Source: Hirudinaria manillensis | Lineage: Eukaryota; Annelida; Clitellata; Hirudinida; Hirudinidae | DNA: 64,000 nt | Direction: 5' to 3' | Assembly (NCBI GenBank): GCA_034509925.1 | Contig: CM067528.1 | Location: forward strand, 10,317,501-10,381,500 | Shown: piece after piece, positions 22,125-38,255 of the stretch | How positions within the stretch are numbered: position 1 is the first letter of the stretch | Layout of the letters: each line of letters starts with the position of its first letter | Translations under genes and position numbers: made by a program | The notes under the pieces: model-generated | What the model was told of the DNA's origin: nothing | What the model saw: the letters and a program-made list of their open reading frames with translations, nothing else | Database searches by the model: none

Positions 22125-24129
22125 TTTGGCTTTCGATTTCCATTTCGTACCGGATGTACGAGATGCCGATGTAAGATGCTCGCTTATTCCTCTCGTTGTC
22201 GGAATGATGGCGCAAAGTCTTTACACGGATTTGCATGGAATTTGTAATTTCCATTCTTCATTATTTCACCGGAGCTTCGAAAAACAATTTCATATCTTTG
22301 AAATTTAAGAGTTTAAATTTTATTTTCCAGCGTTAGATTTATTCGAGTCATTCGTTGTCTGATCGTTCGTGAATGTCATTTCAGTCTAGTATTTTCTTGC
22401 GTTCTGTGGAGGATTTGAGTAGCTGCAGTTCAGATTCAATTCGTCGTGTTCTTGCAATTTCGCGTCCGTTCTTTTTTTTCCCGGTTGATTGGATTAAACT
22501 CAGATTATTAAGTTAATTAATCGAAAGGAAAACTAATATCGATTGCACTTTTAATTATACGACACAAAAAACAAAGAAATATATTTATTTGTACACGTGC
22601 GTGTAAATAATTGTTCCATCGTCTTCTTTTTTTTTCTGCCTCTTCACTCGAAGGAAAAAAGATAAATTCTGTGCCCAAGAAATAATAACTCCTTCGTTCA
22701 TTCATTCATTCATTCATTCGGACTTTCTCTGAGGTATTAAGGCTTAATTTGAAGATGGAATTCTTTTTTTAACAATAACAATAATAAAAAAAAACTATTC
22801 CATAATAAATCCAAAGATTCATAATTTAAATAATGTTGACAACAATTACAATGTCCCACAGAATAATAGTCTTGACAAACAGCTTTATTAAAAACCGAAT
22901 TCATTTACAAAAAAATAAATTATTAATTAAAAAAAGAATTATTTGCAAAAAATAAAAACAATAATAAAAAAATTAATAGCATTTGCTCTAATCCACTCAG
23001 TGTTGCAGCAACTATTACTACAATAGTAATCAATTCTCCAACAACAATAACAACAACAGCTCTGTTTCTCTAACAAAGACCACCCCCACAAACCCAATCA
23101 CCACCAACAACACCACAACGTATTCGCAACAACGACAACAACAATATTTAAAGTCCCTAATTCCATTGAAACACCCTCTAGGGACCACCTCACGCGGGAA
23201 TCGAACGCCAAACCCACAGACTACGTGGCAAGAGCGCAGCACTTGGAAATGCTTTTAAGGGCAACAATTGATCAGATCAGGCGTCTCCCAGAGAGGAACA
23301 TTTGCGCCCGGGCGTACCCGCGGACCATAGAATGAACCCCTTCCATCCCTGTTAGCATCCGCCAAACGCCACCTCTGGGGACCAACGGAACGTTTCAGTC
23401 TCCGACGGTCTTTATTATCGCCCGAATATTCCGAGAAAGCTAAAGAGCTCCTTTGGAGTTTACTAATGCGAAGAGTGGCCTGAGCGGTCTCTATGGCAAC
23501 CGCCGACGGTGGGTGCGTTTTTGTATCGCAACAACGACTTAGTTTCTATTCTTTGATCAACATTCATCGACTCAATGGATGTTGCTTCAAATAACATTAC
23601 GATCAAAAAAAGGAAGCTTTGTGTTTTCATTTTGCCCTCTGGTATTTTACCTCTGGTATTATCGCTCGAATTGACCTACAATTTAAAAACTTCTTACTAT
23701 CTCATTATCTGAGAAAAGTGAATATTTTACTGCATTGAGAAAACCAAATGATTTGCTTAGAGAGCAGGAAATTCAAACAGTTCACAAAACGTTCATGGTG
23801 ACCTACAATGATTACAATGATTACATGTTACAGATTACAATTATATAACCTTTCCCGTAATCTTAGAGTAGTTACGTAACGAAACGATATTTTGGGAGAG
23901 TCTGCATTTCATCATCGTCGTCATCATCAGAGTTAGATTTAAAATTCTGAAATTCTAAAGAGTTGTTTTTGTTTTCTAAACTCAAAGTCCAAGAACGAAA
24001 ACGACCATAAATTCCAAGATTTTCTCGAAGATGTCATCGGAACCATTCTTCACGTCGGATTTCTTTCACTGTGAATTAACTTTTTATGAGGATTTTTATG
24101 TTGTACACAAGTTGTTTTAGATTCGAATC
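22125..24129. other. Intergenic region between the SUEL/CUB gene and UROD
   Basis: I see no gene. There is a short (ATTC)n tract near 22694-22720, an A-rich stretch around 22750-22990 and a more GC-rich island at about 23150-23520. Confidence 0.6.
23170..23330 (-). repeat. Possible tRNA-derived SINE fragment
   Basis: On the minus strand the motif GCGTTCGATTCCCGC resembles a Pol III B-box and lies downstream of an AAGTGCTGCGCTCTTGCC stretch that looks tRNA-like. The T-arm does not pair fully, so it is not a working tRNA. The segment is clearly more GC-rich than its neighbourhood, which suits an inserted element. Confidence 0.25.
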
Positions 24130-28585
<4,456 letters not shown>

Positions 28586-29823
28586 AATATGCTTTTGTAA
28601 ATCGCTGTGTTGACCTCACAGGTTAATTTGTGTATGTGACAGCTAACCCTATTTATGTTGACTTATCATAACTGATTGCTCGGTGATGAGTGAGAATGAA
28701 TTGATAAAAAAAAATAAATAAATAACAAGCAAAAATGTACATGAATTTTGAGCATAACTTTGTCTTGAAAAAGGCCCTTTTGTTTCAGGAAAACGAAGAA
28801 AATCGGACATTTTCTGGCCAAACTTTGCTGCCTGACGGCTCCTTCTAAGTGATACAAAGAAACCTTATTTTGCTTCATAAAATTTTATTTAAACTTGAGC
28901 GACAAGTCTTCGCATTTAAAAATAAACTTAAATCCTAGTCACATTTAAGTTCCTCACTTACTTTTAACTCATGACGGGAGGCGTTAAAAGTAGTTTCGCA
29001 TCGGGGGTCGCGCGCCATCGAGATGAGAAGGGCTGATAAGAGTTCTAGTAAATTTAGCGCGAAGCAATTAACTTTCTGTGCCAATCTGGAAGAGAGATAA
29101 ACTTAACGAACGGGTCGCTTTGGAGTAATTGTGGGCAATGATGAGCTCGCTCCAAGTGATCCTTCAGCGAGAAATCATTGAACATTTCCATCGTTTGTTG
29201 TAGTTGCTACCATGTACCGAGAGTTTTTTGAGTGACAAACTTTAATGGGCAAATATAGTTGTGGCAAATTGGCACAGAATCAAAATATCAAATTTTAATT
29301 TGTCATCACATTGACCAAAAAACAGCACCAGGTTAACACACAGAGTTGAAATCAAAACAAGGAATTTCTCTTAAAACACACATTTTATGTCTTAATGAAT
29401 AAAATTGCCTATCACCCAGCTAAATTCTTATAAAGCAATCACCGGTAATCCTGAGTACATTGTTATCCTGCTTTCATTCTACTGTAAAGGAAATGAACTG
29501 GAGTTGAAGCAAATTCAGTACTCTAATATCTAACGTTTAAGTAGTTACTAACACTATTGTATGTTATCTATTTAATTACATAATTATCTAGATTTGCACA
29601 ACAACGACTCAAAAACAGTCCAACACATGACTAATTGAAAAACAAAATTGCAAAGGATGATAGGATGCAACAACAAATTATGAAGCTTTAAATCTTCCAT
29701 GGTAATGTCACTCCAACAGAAATACATGTGAGATCATTTCGGAATGGAACCCAATGTTTGATTAGAAAGGGATGTCACCGGCAATACTTATTGATTTCAC
29801 GAGAGCAAATCAAAAATACAATG
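28586..29823. other. Intergenic region between convergent UROD and SLC16-like genes
   Basis: AT-rich with no gene visible. AATAAA at 28713-28718 could serve as the UROD polyadenylation signal. Confidence 0.6.
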
Positions 29824-31597
29824 CTAAACGTTTCCCAAAAGTTCCTCATCTGTGTCTTTAACTTTGACATCATTAATCTCATCAATGTCTTGTTCCTTAA
29901 GAAATTCTGGATTACAACATCTGATTTTCTTCATTAATGGTATAAAAGACAACAGAATGCCCGCCAAAACTATGAGAATCCCAGATATCATGAAGGCAAT
30001 GTCGTAGCTGTTCCATGCATCATATATCCACCCTGCAGAGAAAATGTATAAATGTTAATTACATAACAAATCATTCCCAGTGCCCAAGTGGAATGGCATA
30101 AGGAGATAAGGAAATAACAACAACATGCTCAATGGGTGACCTAGGGCATTTTGGAAAGGTGAGCCAAAACTTGTATGAGGAGTTCAATTTAATGAAAAGC
30201 TGAGCTGATGTTAAAAGTGTAAATATTCAATTCGATGGTTGGCATAAAAATTGTGTTTCTTTTTAAATAAAAAAAATACTAAAAATTGGATTTACCTCCA
30301 GTGGGTGTACCGATCAATGTGGCAATACCCTGCACAAATTGAAGCAGTCCAAAGCCTCCCACTGCCTTCTGCATTCCGATGATCTCACCCATGCACAGCA
30401 TTGGCAGGACGTAAGTGGCGCTGACGGTGAAGCCAAATGCGATGCAGCACAGCAAGAGCGGAATATAATCCAAGGAATATGGTATGAAGAAAGTGGACAC
30501 ACCTGGCAACATTGAATGTGAATTAAACTCGAGAAATACCCATGCCACATTTTTTAACAATGCAAAAAATAAAATTGATCCTCTGATCCACTTGAAATGG
30601 CCATTTATTCAATTATGGAACTAAACTCACCAGTAATGATGACGCACAATCCCAGGAGAAGATTCGAGCTAATCCATTTTCGGTCACAAACCAAGCCGAT
30701 AATTATTTGGCCAAGAGTCCTTGAGATTCCAATCACAGAAAGAAGCCAAGCTGACCTATCACTTTCCAGGCCAGCTTCATCTATGGCCCAGTCATAAATA
30801 TAAAGATAAGGAACACTAACCCACAGATAAAGGACAAAATTTGCTGCACAATAAATGCAGAAAACGACATTTCTAAGCAGGCTATAATCAGGAAGACTGC
30901 CAAGAACAATATCATGTAGAACTTTGAAAGGTTTTGAAACAAGTTTTTGATCTTCTGGGTTCATTTCACCAGTCTCAGCAGATGGGACATTTTGAATTGT
31001 ACCATCCTGATCAAATATTGGAAATGGTCTGTAGAGGAAGCCAGATATGACAGAATGGAGAGATATTGCAGCCAGAATCAAAACCGTTCCTCTCCACAAA
31101 TAATAATTCATGAGACAGTCAATAAGGATTGGAAAAACAATTGAACCAATCCCAGATCCAGCCACTGCAATGCCAGTGGCAAATCCTCTAGTGGAATCAT
31201 CAAACCAGTAAGTGACTGCAACATAAGCCGATATGTACATGCTGGCCAACCCAATACTTGTCAGAAATCCTATAGATAAACAAGCTGCCCAAAATGAATT
31301 CGAAATGGACGCCAGAACAAGAGAAATAGAGAAAACTGTGCCCCCAAAAATTCCTAATGTTTTACAGCCAAGTTGTTCTAGAGCTGAACAAGCCAACGGA
31401 CTCAAGATCATGGGTATACCATAAAGAAGGGTTGGCACATACGCCGTAATACCTTTGGATTCACCAAATTCATTAATGAACTCCGGATAGAGTATTCCAA
31501 AGGAATACGACCATCCATCCGCTATCAGGAAAGTCAAAAATGAGCCTACAACGACAATCCATCCCCAATGAGGCTTCGAGCAGGCCATATTTTTCAT
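29824..31597 (-). CDS. SLC16-like (monocarboxylate-transporter family) MFS protein
   Basis: A plasma-membrane MFS carrier of the SLC16 type, which usually moves monocarboxylates or related small organic molecules. Exons on the minus strand: 31597-30631, 30502-30296, 30032-29824, phases 1 and 1, giving 460 residues. The N-terminus has KPHWGWIVVVGSF followed by DGWSYSFGI, a variant of the SLC16 PDGGWGW signature where DGG is replaced. About twelve hydrophobic segments are visible, with a central hydrophilic loop (FPIFDQDGTIQNVPSAETG) between TM6 and TM7. The GTPTGGWIYD segment near TM11 is typical of the family. I start at the ATG at 31597; a longer frame upstream has only a TTG. The substrate cannot be told from the sequence. 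Confidence 0.9.
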
Positions 31598-32072
31598 ACA
31601 ATAATTGACTACGAACCTATCTAACCCCAATCATTCACCGGTAACGAACTTTTCCACCCGCCCACCAACTACACCGAACTCAATAACGAACGATAAGTTA
31701 GACATGTGACATAAACACGTCAGGGGCACGGAAAGCTACTTCGAAAACATTCATGGGAAACCGGCGATGTTCTCATGCAAATTACTGAAACTACAACGTT
31801 CGCATTCCGACACGAGGACTTTTGTGAGAGCCTTACAAAATCTAAATAAAAATTAAATTCTACTTCCTAGTCTTTACCCGATTGCGCTCCAAAAATTGGT
31901 GTATCCAAACCCGCCTCCAAACATTGCTCACGTTGGTGCTTACCCTTATCTCTCAGCAATTTCTCATTTACAAAATTTTAGAAGACGAACAGCAATGCAC
32001 TTTAAAAACATAGAAAAATAAATTAAGAACTGTTAAACAATTCATAGACGCGCACAAACGCTAGCATAACGG
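31598..32072. other. Short intergenic region between SLC16-like and NFI genes
   Basis: Lies 5' of the SLC16-like start and 3' of the NFI stop. It should contain the SLC16-like promoter, but no clear motif is seen. Confidence 0.5.
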
Positions 32073-35000
32073 TCAATTTAACGAATTCTGAGCTTTGTGG
32101 AACTCCAAAGCATCTGCTGAACTGCCACCTCCACTTTCATCCTCATTTCTGTTACCTTCCTGGAGAAGCCTTTGTCCAATTGAGAAAATATTTGGAGTAG
32201 ATGATGCTTGCAGTCTTTTCTCTAAAAAGTAAAATGTCAATCAAACAACAAGATTAACAAAGTTGAAATCTGATCGACGATACCTACCAGCAGCCCCACC
32301 GTTCTCATTGGATACGTATATCTCCTCCACATTGATATAATTAACCATTAGAGCAGAGTACGTTTCAGAGTCCAGATCCAAAAAGTAGGGAGTGCACCAC
32401 CTGGGTGGAATTGGAGTGGAGCAAGGGGTCGTTTTGGGGGTAATAGTGGGTGATGATGACAAATTAAATGGTGGAGTTGGGCTGAGCAGACCCCCTGCAT
32501 TGAGACAACATAGTACCGGATTGGAGTTGTTTCCCTCAGTGTTCACGATGGGTGTGCATCCAACCATCAGCTGAAGATAGTTGATGAAGATAACTACTTT
32601 ATAATTATTTATTAATCAAGAGAATAAATTTATTATGAATTCCTCAAGTATTTAGAGTTGAAAAACATTTGGAGGGCATATAAATTATAATCAGAATAGT
32701 CATGTTCAAAATGTTCCTTCTCAGACATGCTTGAAATCATGAACCTCAGCTAAACCCACCTGCTTGTTAGCGGAGCCAGAAATTGGAATAATAGAGAATG
32801 GACTCGCCTGCAGCATTCTGCGACCTGAAGAAAATAAGCTAAATTTAATTAATTTGTATCAGGCAAGAATAAATAACAATAATGATAATAAACAATCATT
32901 AATTTCTCATATCTTTCACCAATATGAGCCTAAACTTTTGCAATTGCCAAAGTGCATTCTCATACCATCACCACCATCCTATCAGTCTCCAGAAATTAAA
33001 CTCCATGAAATGAAGGTCAAAGAAAACTGTAAGCACCATTAAAAGTTAAACTGGAGTCTTTGTCATCATCTTCATCACTCGTTGCAGAGATTCTCAGCCT
33101 TCCCTCGTCGTCGTCGTCATCTTCGTCGACGGCATGTTCGGTTTTATACATTTGACTAGATTCGGTACTGCTGGAAGCCAATTTCAGACAATCACCCCAA
33201 TTCAAAATGGCAATGGGTTTTGGAACATTTTGCGTGGACACCATGAGTTCTTTGGTGAATATTTGTGGCATCGGGCTGCCCCTGTCGGAGGAGGGGCTTT
33301 CCCGTTTCTCCTCAAAAACTTTAACCATCTCCTCGGGCAGCTCCGATACCTGACTCCCCAAAGTTCTGCTGTCCTTAATTGATTGATTGAGAACGGAGTC
33401 GACTCTGGTCAGTCGATTGGCCAACGAGATTCCTGATGATGACTGAAAGAGCCTGAAGCCTTCCTGCCTGTCTGCTCTCAAGAACTGTCCAGAGGGAACA
33501 TTCAAGATCTGTCCTTCAGAGAGAGATGACTCTGAATCTGGAGAGTTACAAACACGTCTTATAAATAAATTTGTAATAATAATAAAATATACAGAAGTAA
33601 TAATCAAAAGATATACTGAAACTAAATACTTAATTGTTGTAAAATTAAATAAAATTAATCCCCAAAAAAATTCACTGGCGAAATTGGTAATCTGTAACAA
33701 CATCCATCTTACAATATTGCAATTAAATGGTGCCTAAAAATCCACAAGGGATGGGAAATCAAAAGAAAAAAAAAGTTAAACATTATTAGAGAAATCAAAG
33801 ACGACTTCAATTTAAAAAGCAAACAACTGACACAAAGCCATCTTTGATTCGATGCTCGGTCCTTCTTCATGAAGGCCCGACACCGTGGATCTCCTTTGTC
33901 GTTTGGCCCTTGAGGCAGATCCCTGGAATGAAGGAAAAAAACCGGCTTAAAAATCATCGGCATGTTTTTAAAATATTTATAAACTAATTATCAATAATGG
34001 TTTTAGTTAGATCGTTATTATTGCCTGCAATATTCATGAATATACAAGGATTTTCGAAACGATGTATGTAATACCTATACTGACCAAAATGAGCCGATCA
34101 AAAATGGCTTGTAGAAAGTTACTGGTAACATGGAGCATACACTCCAAACACAGAACATCATGAGCTTTATAAATATATCTCATTAATTCATTAAATCACT
34201 TCTCCATTCAAACATGATGCGATGGAATCAATTTTACCTCCGAACTTTTTCTAGTGGCACCCCTTTTGGTCGAACCCGTAGCCGGAGAAGTAAAATCGAC
34301 CGAATCCGCAGGTTGCGACCGAGGCGGAACGTCTACGGGAGGAAGGACCGAAGAAGATTGTTGACTGAAGTCGAGGAATTGGTCGAGATTAAAAGACGAA
34401 GAAGCAGACGATGACGACGACGATGACGACGGTGGCAATGTAAAAGATGAGAGCTGAGCAAGGTTTGCCATCTCCAGCTGTTCCACGGGCAATTGCTGAT
34501 GGTCGGTCTGAGTCAGGAGTTTTGCTTGAGGAGTCGAAGCCATGACCGGAGTCAGGGATATCGTGGTGCACAAATTCGGAGGGCTGAATGCCACGCCGGA
34601 CGTCATGGGATGGAGGACGAACAGAGGTCCCGGCAGATTCAGAGGAGATGAAGGCAGAAAAGTCGTCAGAGGCGAAGTCAGGGAAGAGGAAGGAGCCTGA
34701 GGGAAATCATTCCTATCGGTGGAAAAGGGAAAGCACATTCTGCCGGCCACGGGGCTAGGATTGAAGACTTGGACTTGTCTGTAAACGGGCTGTCGATCTG
34801 GGACGGGCGAATCCGTCTTTCTCACTGAGCTTTGGCTTAATACTGGTTGATTAAACAAAACGTGACCGAACTGGGTCCCCGGTTTGTGCCGAGAAAACTC
34901 TACGTCCCTTCCGACTTCAAGAGATCGATCGGTTTCTGGCATAGAGCGAGATTCTGCCACGAGAGGTTGCTGTGATAACGGTTTCATATTCTGATTCAGT

Positions 35001-37056
35001 TCCTGTTCTACCAGGTGCTGTTGCGACTGCACTGTTATGTAAATTCGAGGCAACCTGCCGGACAAAGTTTGACCGATGCTCGCCGTCTCCTCGGAGACCG
35101 TGCAAGGCGGTTCCACGTGCAACTCGGTCGACAAATTCTTCCCATCAACGACCACCACAAAGTCCTCCTTCTTTTCTCTGCAGTTACCATCTCCAACAAG
35201 GTCTAAAATTTTGACGACCAACAATATTCCACGGACATTGAAATGAATTTCGCAAATATTCTGTTTGCAAATCGTTTTCCGAGACTCACCGGAAACCGCT
35301 TTATTCCTATTTGCTGCATCGTCATCATCTTCTTCATCTCCTAGAAGCTCTTCCATAGAATGAACAGAGGTGAGCACGACGCCCTTGTTGACCACTTGAA
35401 GAGCATTTTCTACATAAATTACTTTATCATCAACTAACTTATTAACAAGCAATGAGTTTTAGTTCCAGACACAAAATTTTTATTATTATTATTATTATTA
35501 GTAGTAGTAGTAGTAGTAGTAATAGTGTTATTAACTCATCATTCAGAAAAATAATCAGGATCATCTCAAACTTATTCAAGATAAAATATTTTCATCAATA
35601 CAAATGACCCAACAACATAAAATCCTCTTGTACGAATGTGCATAATATGCATAACAATATGAATATTATTTTAGTTTTTTAATTTTATAGTTAATCGTTG
35701 TTGCTAAGACATGATTATACAATATTATTATAAATTATTATAGCTATTATCACCAAAATCATTACAATTAGAATCGATTCTATCTGCCACAAAAAATAAA
35801 CAGAAGCAATTAATAAAAAAAACCTACGCTGGACTGGCAAACTCCCGACGTGGTGAGAAGTGTATAGATCGAGTTCCTTGCAGGTGATGAGGACGTGGTA
35901 AGGGTTGATGCACAGGGTATTGGTGCAGGATTCCACCCGTTCCAGCCTCTCACTGTCCGTGTTTTCCAGCGGAACTCCCCTGAAGAGGATGACGGCAACG
36001 AGGTCCAGACGCCAGATTTTGTCCGCCTGGTTCCAAGAGAAAAAAGTCACGGAATGATTATAATTCAAATTATAATATTATAATTCAAATGCTATTAGTA
36101 ATGGTTATATCATTAAACTAAAAAAATTAAGATGCTAAAGTTTCACTAGATTGCTGCTATGGCCAAAAAACCCCAGTTGGAAAAACCGAGCACTAGTTCA
36201 TTGTTCCATCCACCTGCTTGAAGCAGTCGATCCTCCTCATTTTCCCCTGGTGATCCGGCTGACTGGGGATGCAAGACGTCTCTGATTTCTTGGTGACAAT
36301 GCATTTGGCAAAGTCATCCCTCGAATTGGTCACCACGTCCCTGAGGGTTCAAAAGCGGATTTCCATGACCGCACGGATAGTCGTGAAATCAAAAAGCTAG
36401 ACAAACCAACTTCAACAACTTGCTCAACAATCTCTCTGCCCACTTTTGTTTGACTGATGGGGCTGTTGCCTAAAACCACAACATGATGACATAAACAAGT
36501 AATCATTAAAGATTAACATAACTAGTAATGTCTCATGTGCATAGACAAAGTTCTGCAAAAGAGGGTTAACATTGCCGATTCCCCCCACGGAGTGGAAGAA
36601 AGTATTGTGTTACTTAAGCAAAAATTGTATCCCACTACCTTTAAACTCTCCTTCACTGCCCTGACATTAGACAATGGCATGGGAGTGTCATTCTTCTTTA
36701 GATATTTTCGTTTTTGTGCTTGAAGATTGAACCATGTAAATGCAAATGGTTTCACCAGTGGCAATAGTTGGTCGACAATGCTATTTGACCTAGAGATGTT
36801 TGGCTGCACAACAAAAAAAAATAATTATCTAGCTTAGCGACACTTTCTGAAGTCTAAAACCATCGCCAATAACTCTTGGCAGAGAAGAAAAGTACATTTT
36901 CTATAGAATAACATAATTGTTTTTATATAATAAGTGCCTGTAATGTCTGTCTTATGATAAATTTAATAAAGAAGATAAAGGTATCGTTGAGATCATTCTA
37001 AAGTCTGAATGACCAAATAAAACAAATAAACTCACTGTTAATGTGGCTAGTTGCAT
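32073..37056 (-). CDS. NFI: Nuclear factor I transcription factor
   Basis: A sequence-specific DNA-binding protein of the NFI/CTF family. Exons on minus: 37056-37036, 36803-36639, 36469-36411, 36340-36214, 36026-35843, 35409-35290, 35202-34238, 33922-33832, 33537-33037, 32824-32760, 32570-32288, 32221-32073, giving 909 residues with closed phases. The N-terminal ~190 residues are the conserved NFI DNA-binding domain: [71 protein letters not shown] and KELDLYTSH. The rest is long, Ser/Pro/Gln-rich and low complexity, as expected for a transactivation region, but the protein is much longer than vertebrate NFI (~500). A basic stretch [10 protein letters not shown] lies in the 33922-33832 exon. 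The junction after the DNA-binding domain (35843 to 35409) uses a weak donor and is the least certain. Confidence 0.93.
35476..35525. repeat. (ATT)n/(AGT)n microsatellite in an NFI intron
   Basis: A short ATT run passes into an AGT run inside the intron that follows the NFI DNA-binding domain. Confidence 0.85.
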
Positions 37057-38255
37057 CAATTTAATTCAATCGAACATGATCAGACCCTCAGACTGTGCAC
37101 AAGGTAACGTATGATTGCAATATTTATGCCGCCATATATTATAAACAAAGGCGCTGGCTTTATTTTTGACATCGTCAAATTTTATTTTAAAATATTGTAT
37201 TAGATCGTTTTGTTTATTTTTATTACAAAGTTTGATCTTGGATATCTTTCTTTCAATTGGAAATGTTCTGGGAAAACCACGGACTCTGCAAATGCTATTA
37301 ACTCACTTTTCTGACATTCTAATTTTAAATAATAATGATGATGATGATGATGATTTCATTGACTTAATAAAGAGTTTACTTTCGTCTACCTATTTTGCCT
37401 GCTTGCTTTATAGCACTTTTCTATTGCTCCGCCAGATATTTTAATCCTTGATCCAGTTTTCTTGCACAACCTCCCTAATTTTCTGCATCCATTTTAAGTA
37501 AACGACTTTAAGTATTAGAGGATGAATGCCTCTGTCAGATAAGTATTATGTATTTTACAGGTTTTTGAAATGAATCACTAAGTCAAATCCCGGAGTCTTG
37601 TCCAAGAGCTTCATTGATTCTAATGAAATAATCATGTTGGATTTATAAAAGTTCCAATCAAACAATCGACAAATCAGTTAAAAGTTTATCAGTCGATAGG
37701 TTTATCAGTCGTCTACGGAAAGGAATAAATTGCTAACATATAACATAAAATTGATGCACGTATTTAATGATGTTAATATACATTTATTGGAAATACATAA
37801 AATCTCTGATTCTATTCCTTTTATCATCGACCATATATTTCCTAAATTAATTTCCATTCCACAAAATTAGACTAGATCACAAAATGGAGTGTTAAATGAG
37901 TCCTCAATTCCTCACAGAATTTAAAATATCATATAATTTGCTTTAATTGAATAACATTTATTTTATGAATGAACTAATGGATTTGGAAGAACAAAATTGC
38001 AGGATGGTGATTCATATGTAAGAAAATATCCTTTTCAAACTACTAATTGGCAGACTGCCTTCTAAGTCTTAGAAAAGTCTGATATAGGAAAAGTCTCATA
38101 AAGAATTGTAAGCATTAACAAGGGAATCATTGCTAAGACTGTTTGCATTTGTAACCAATAGTAAGGAACCTGAAAATGTAACAAAAATTGATAATCCCAA
38201 TAAAAGTTGTTATCAAAGACTTTCCCTGTTCTTTATAAACCTCAGTTCAACCATT
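37057..38255. other. Intergenic region upstream of NFI
   Basis: AT-rich, with no gene or repeat of note apart from a short GAT run near 37337. It holds the NFI promoter and the 3' end of the zinc-finger gene. Confidence 0.55.

Noticed and set aside
23180..23290. Candidate tRNA gene on the minus strand
   Set aside because: The B-box is good, but the T-stem does not pair and no acceptor stem closes. Kept only as a weak SINE-like call.
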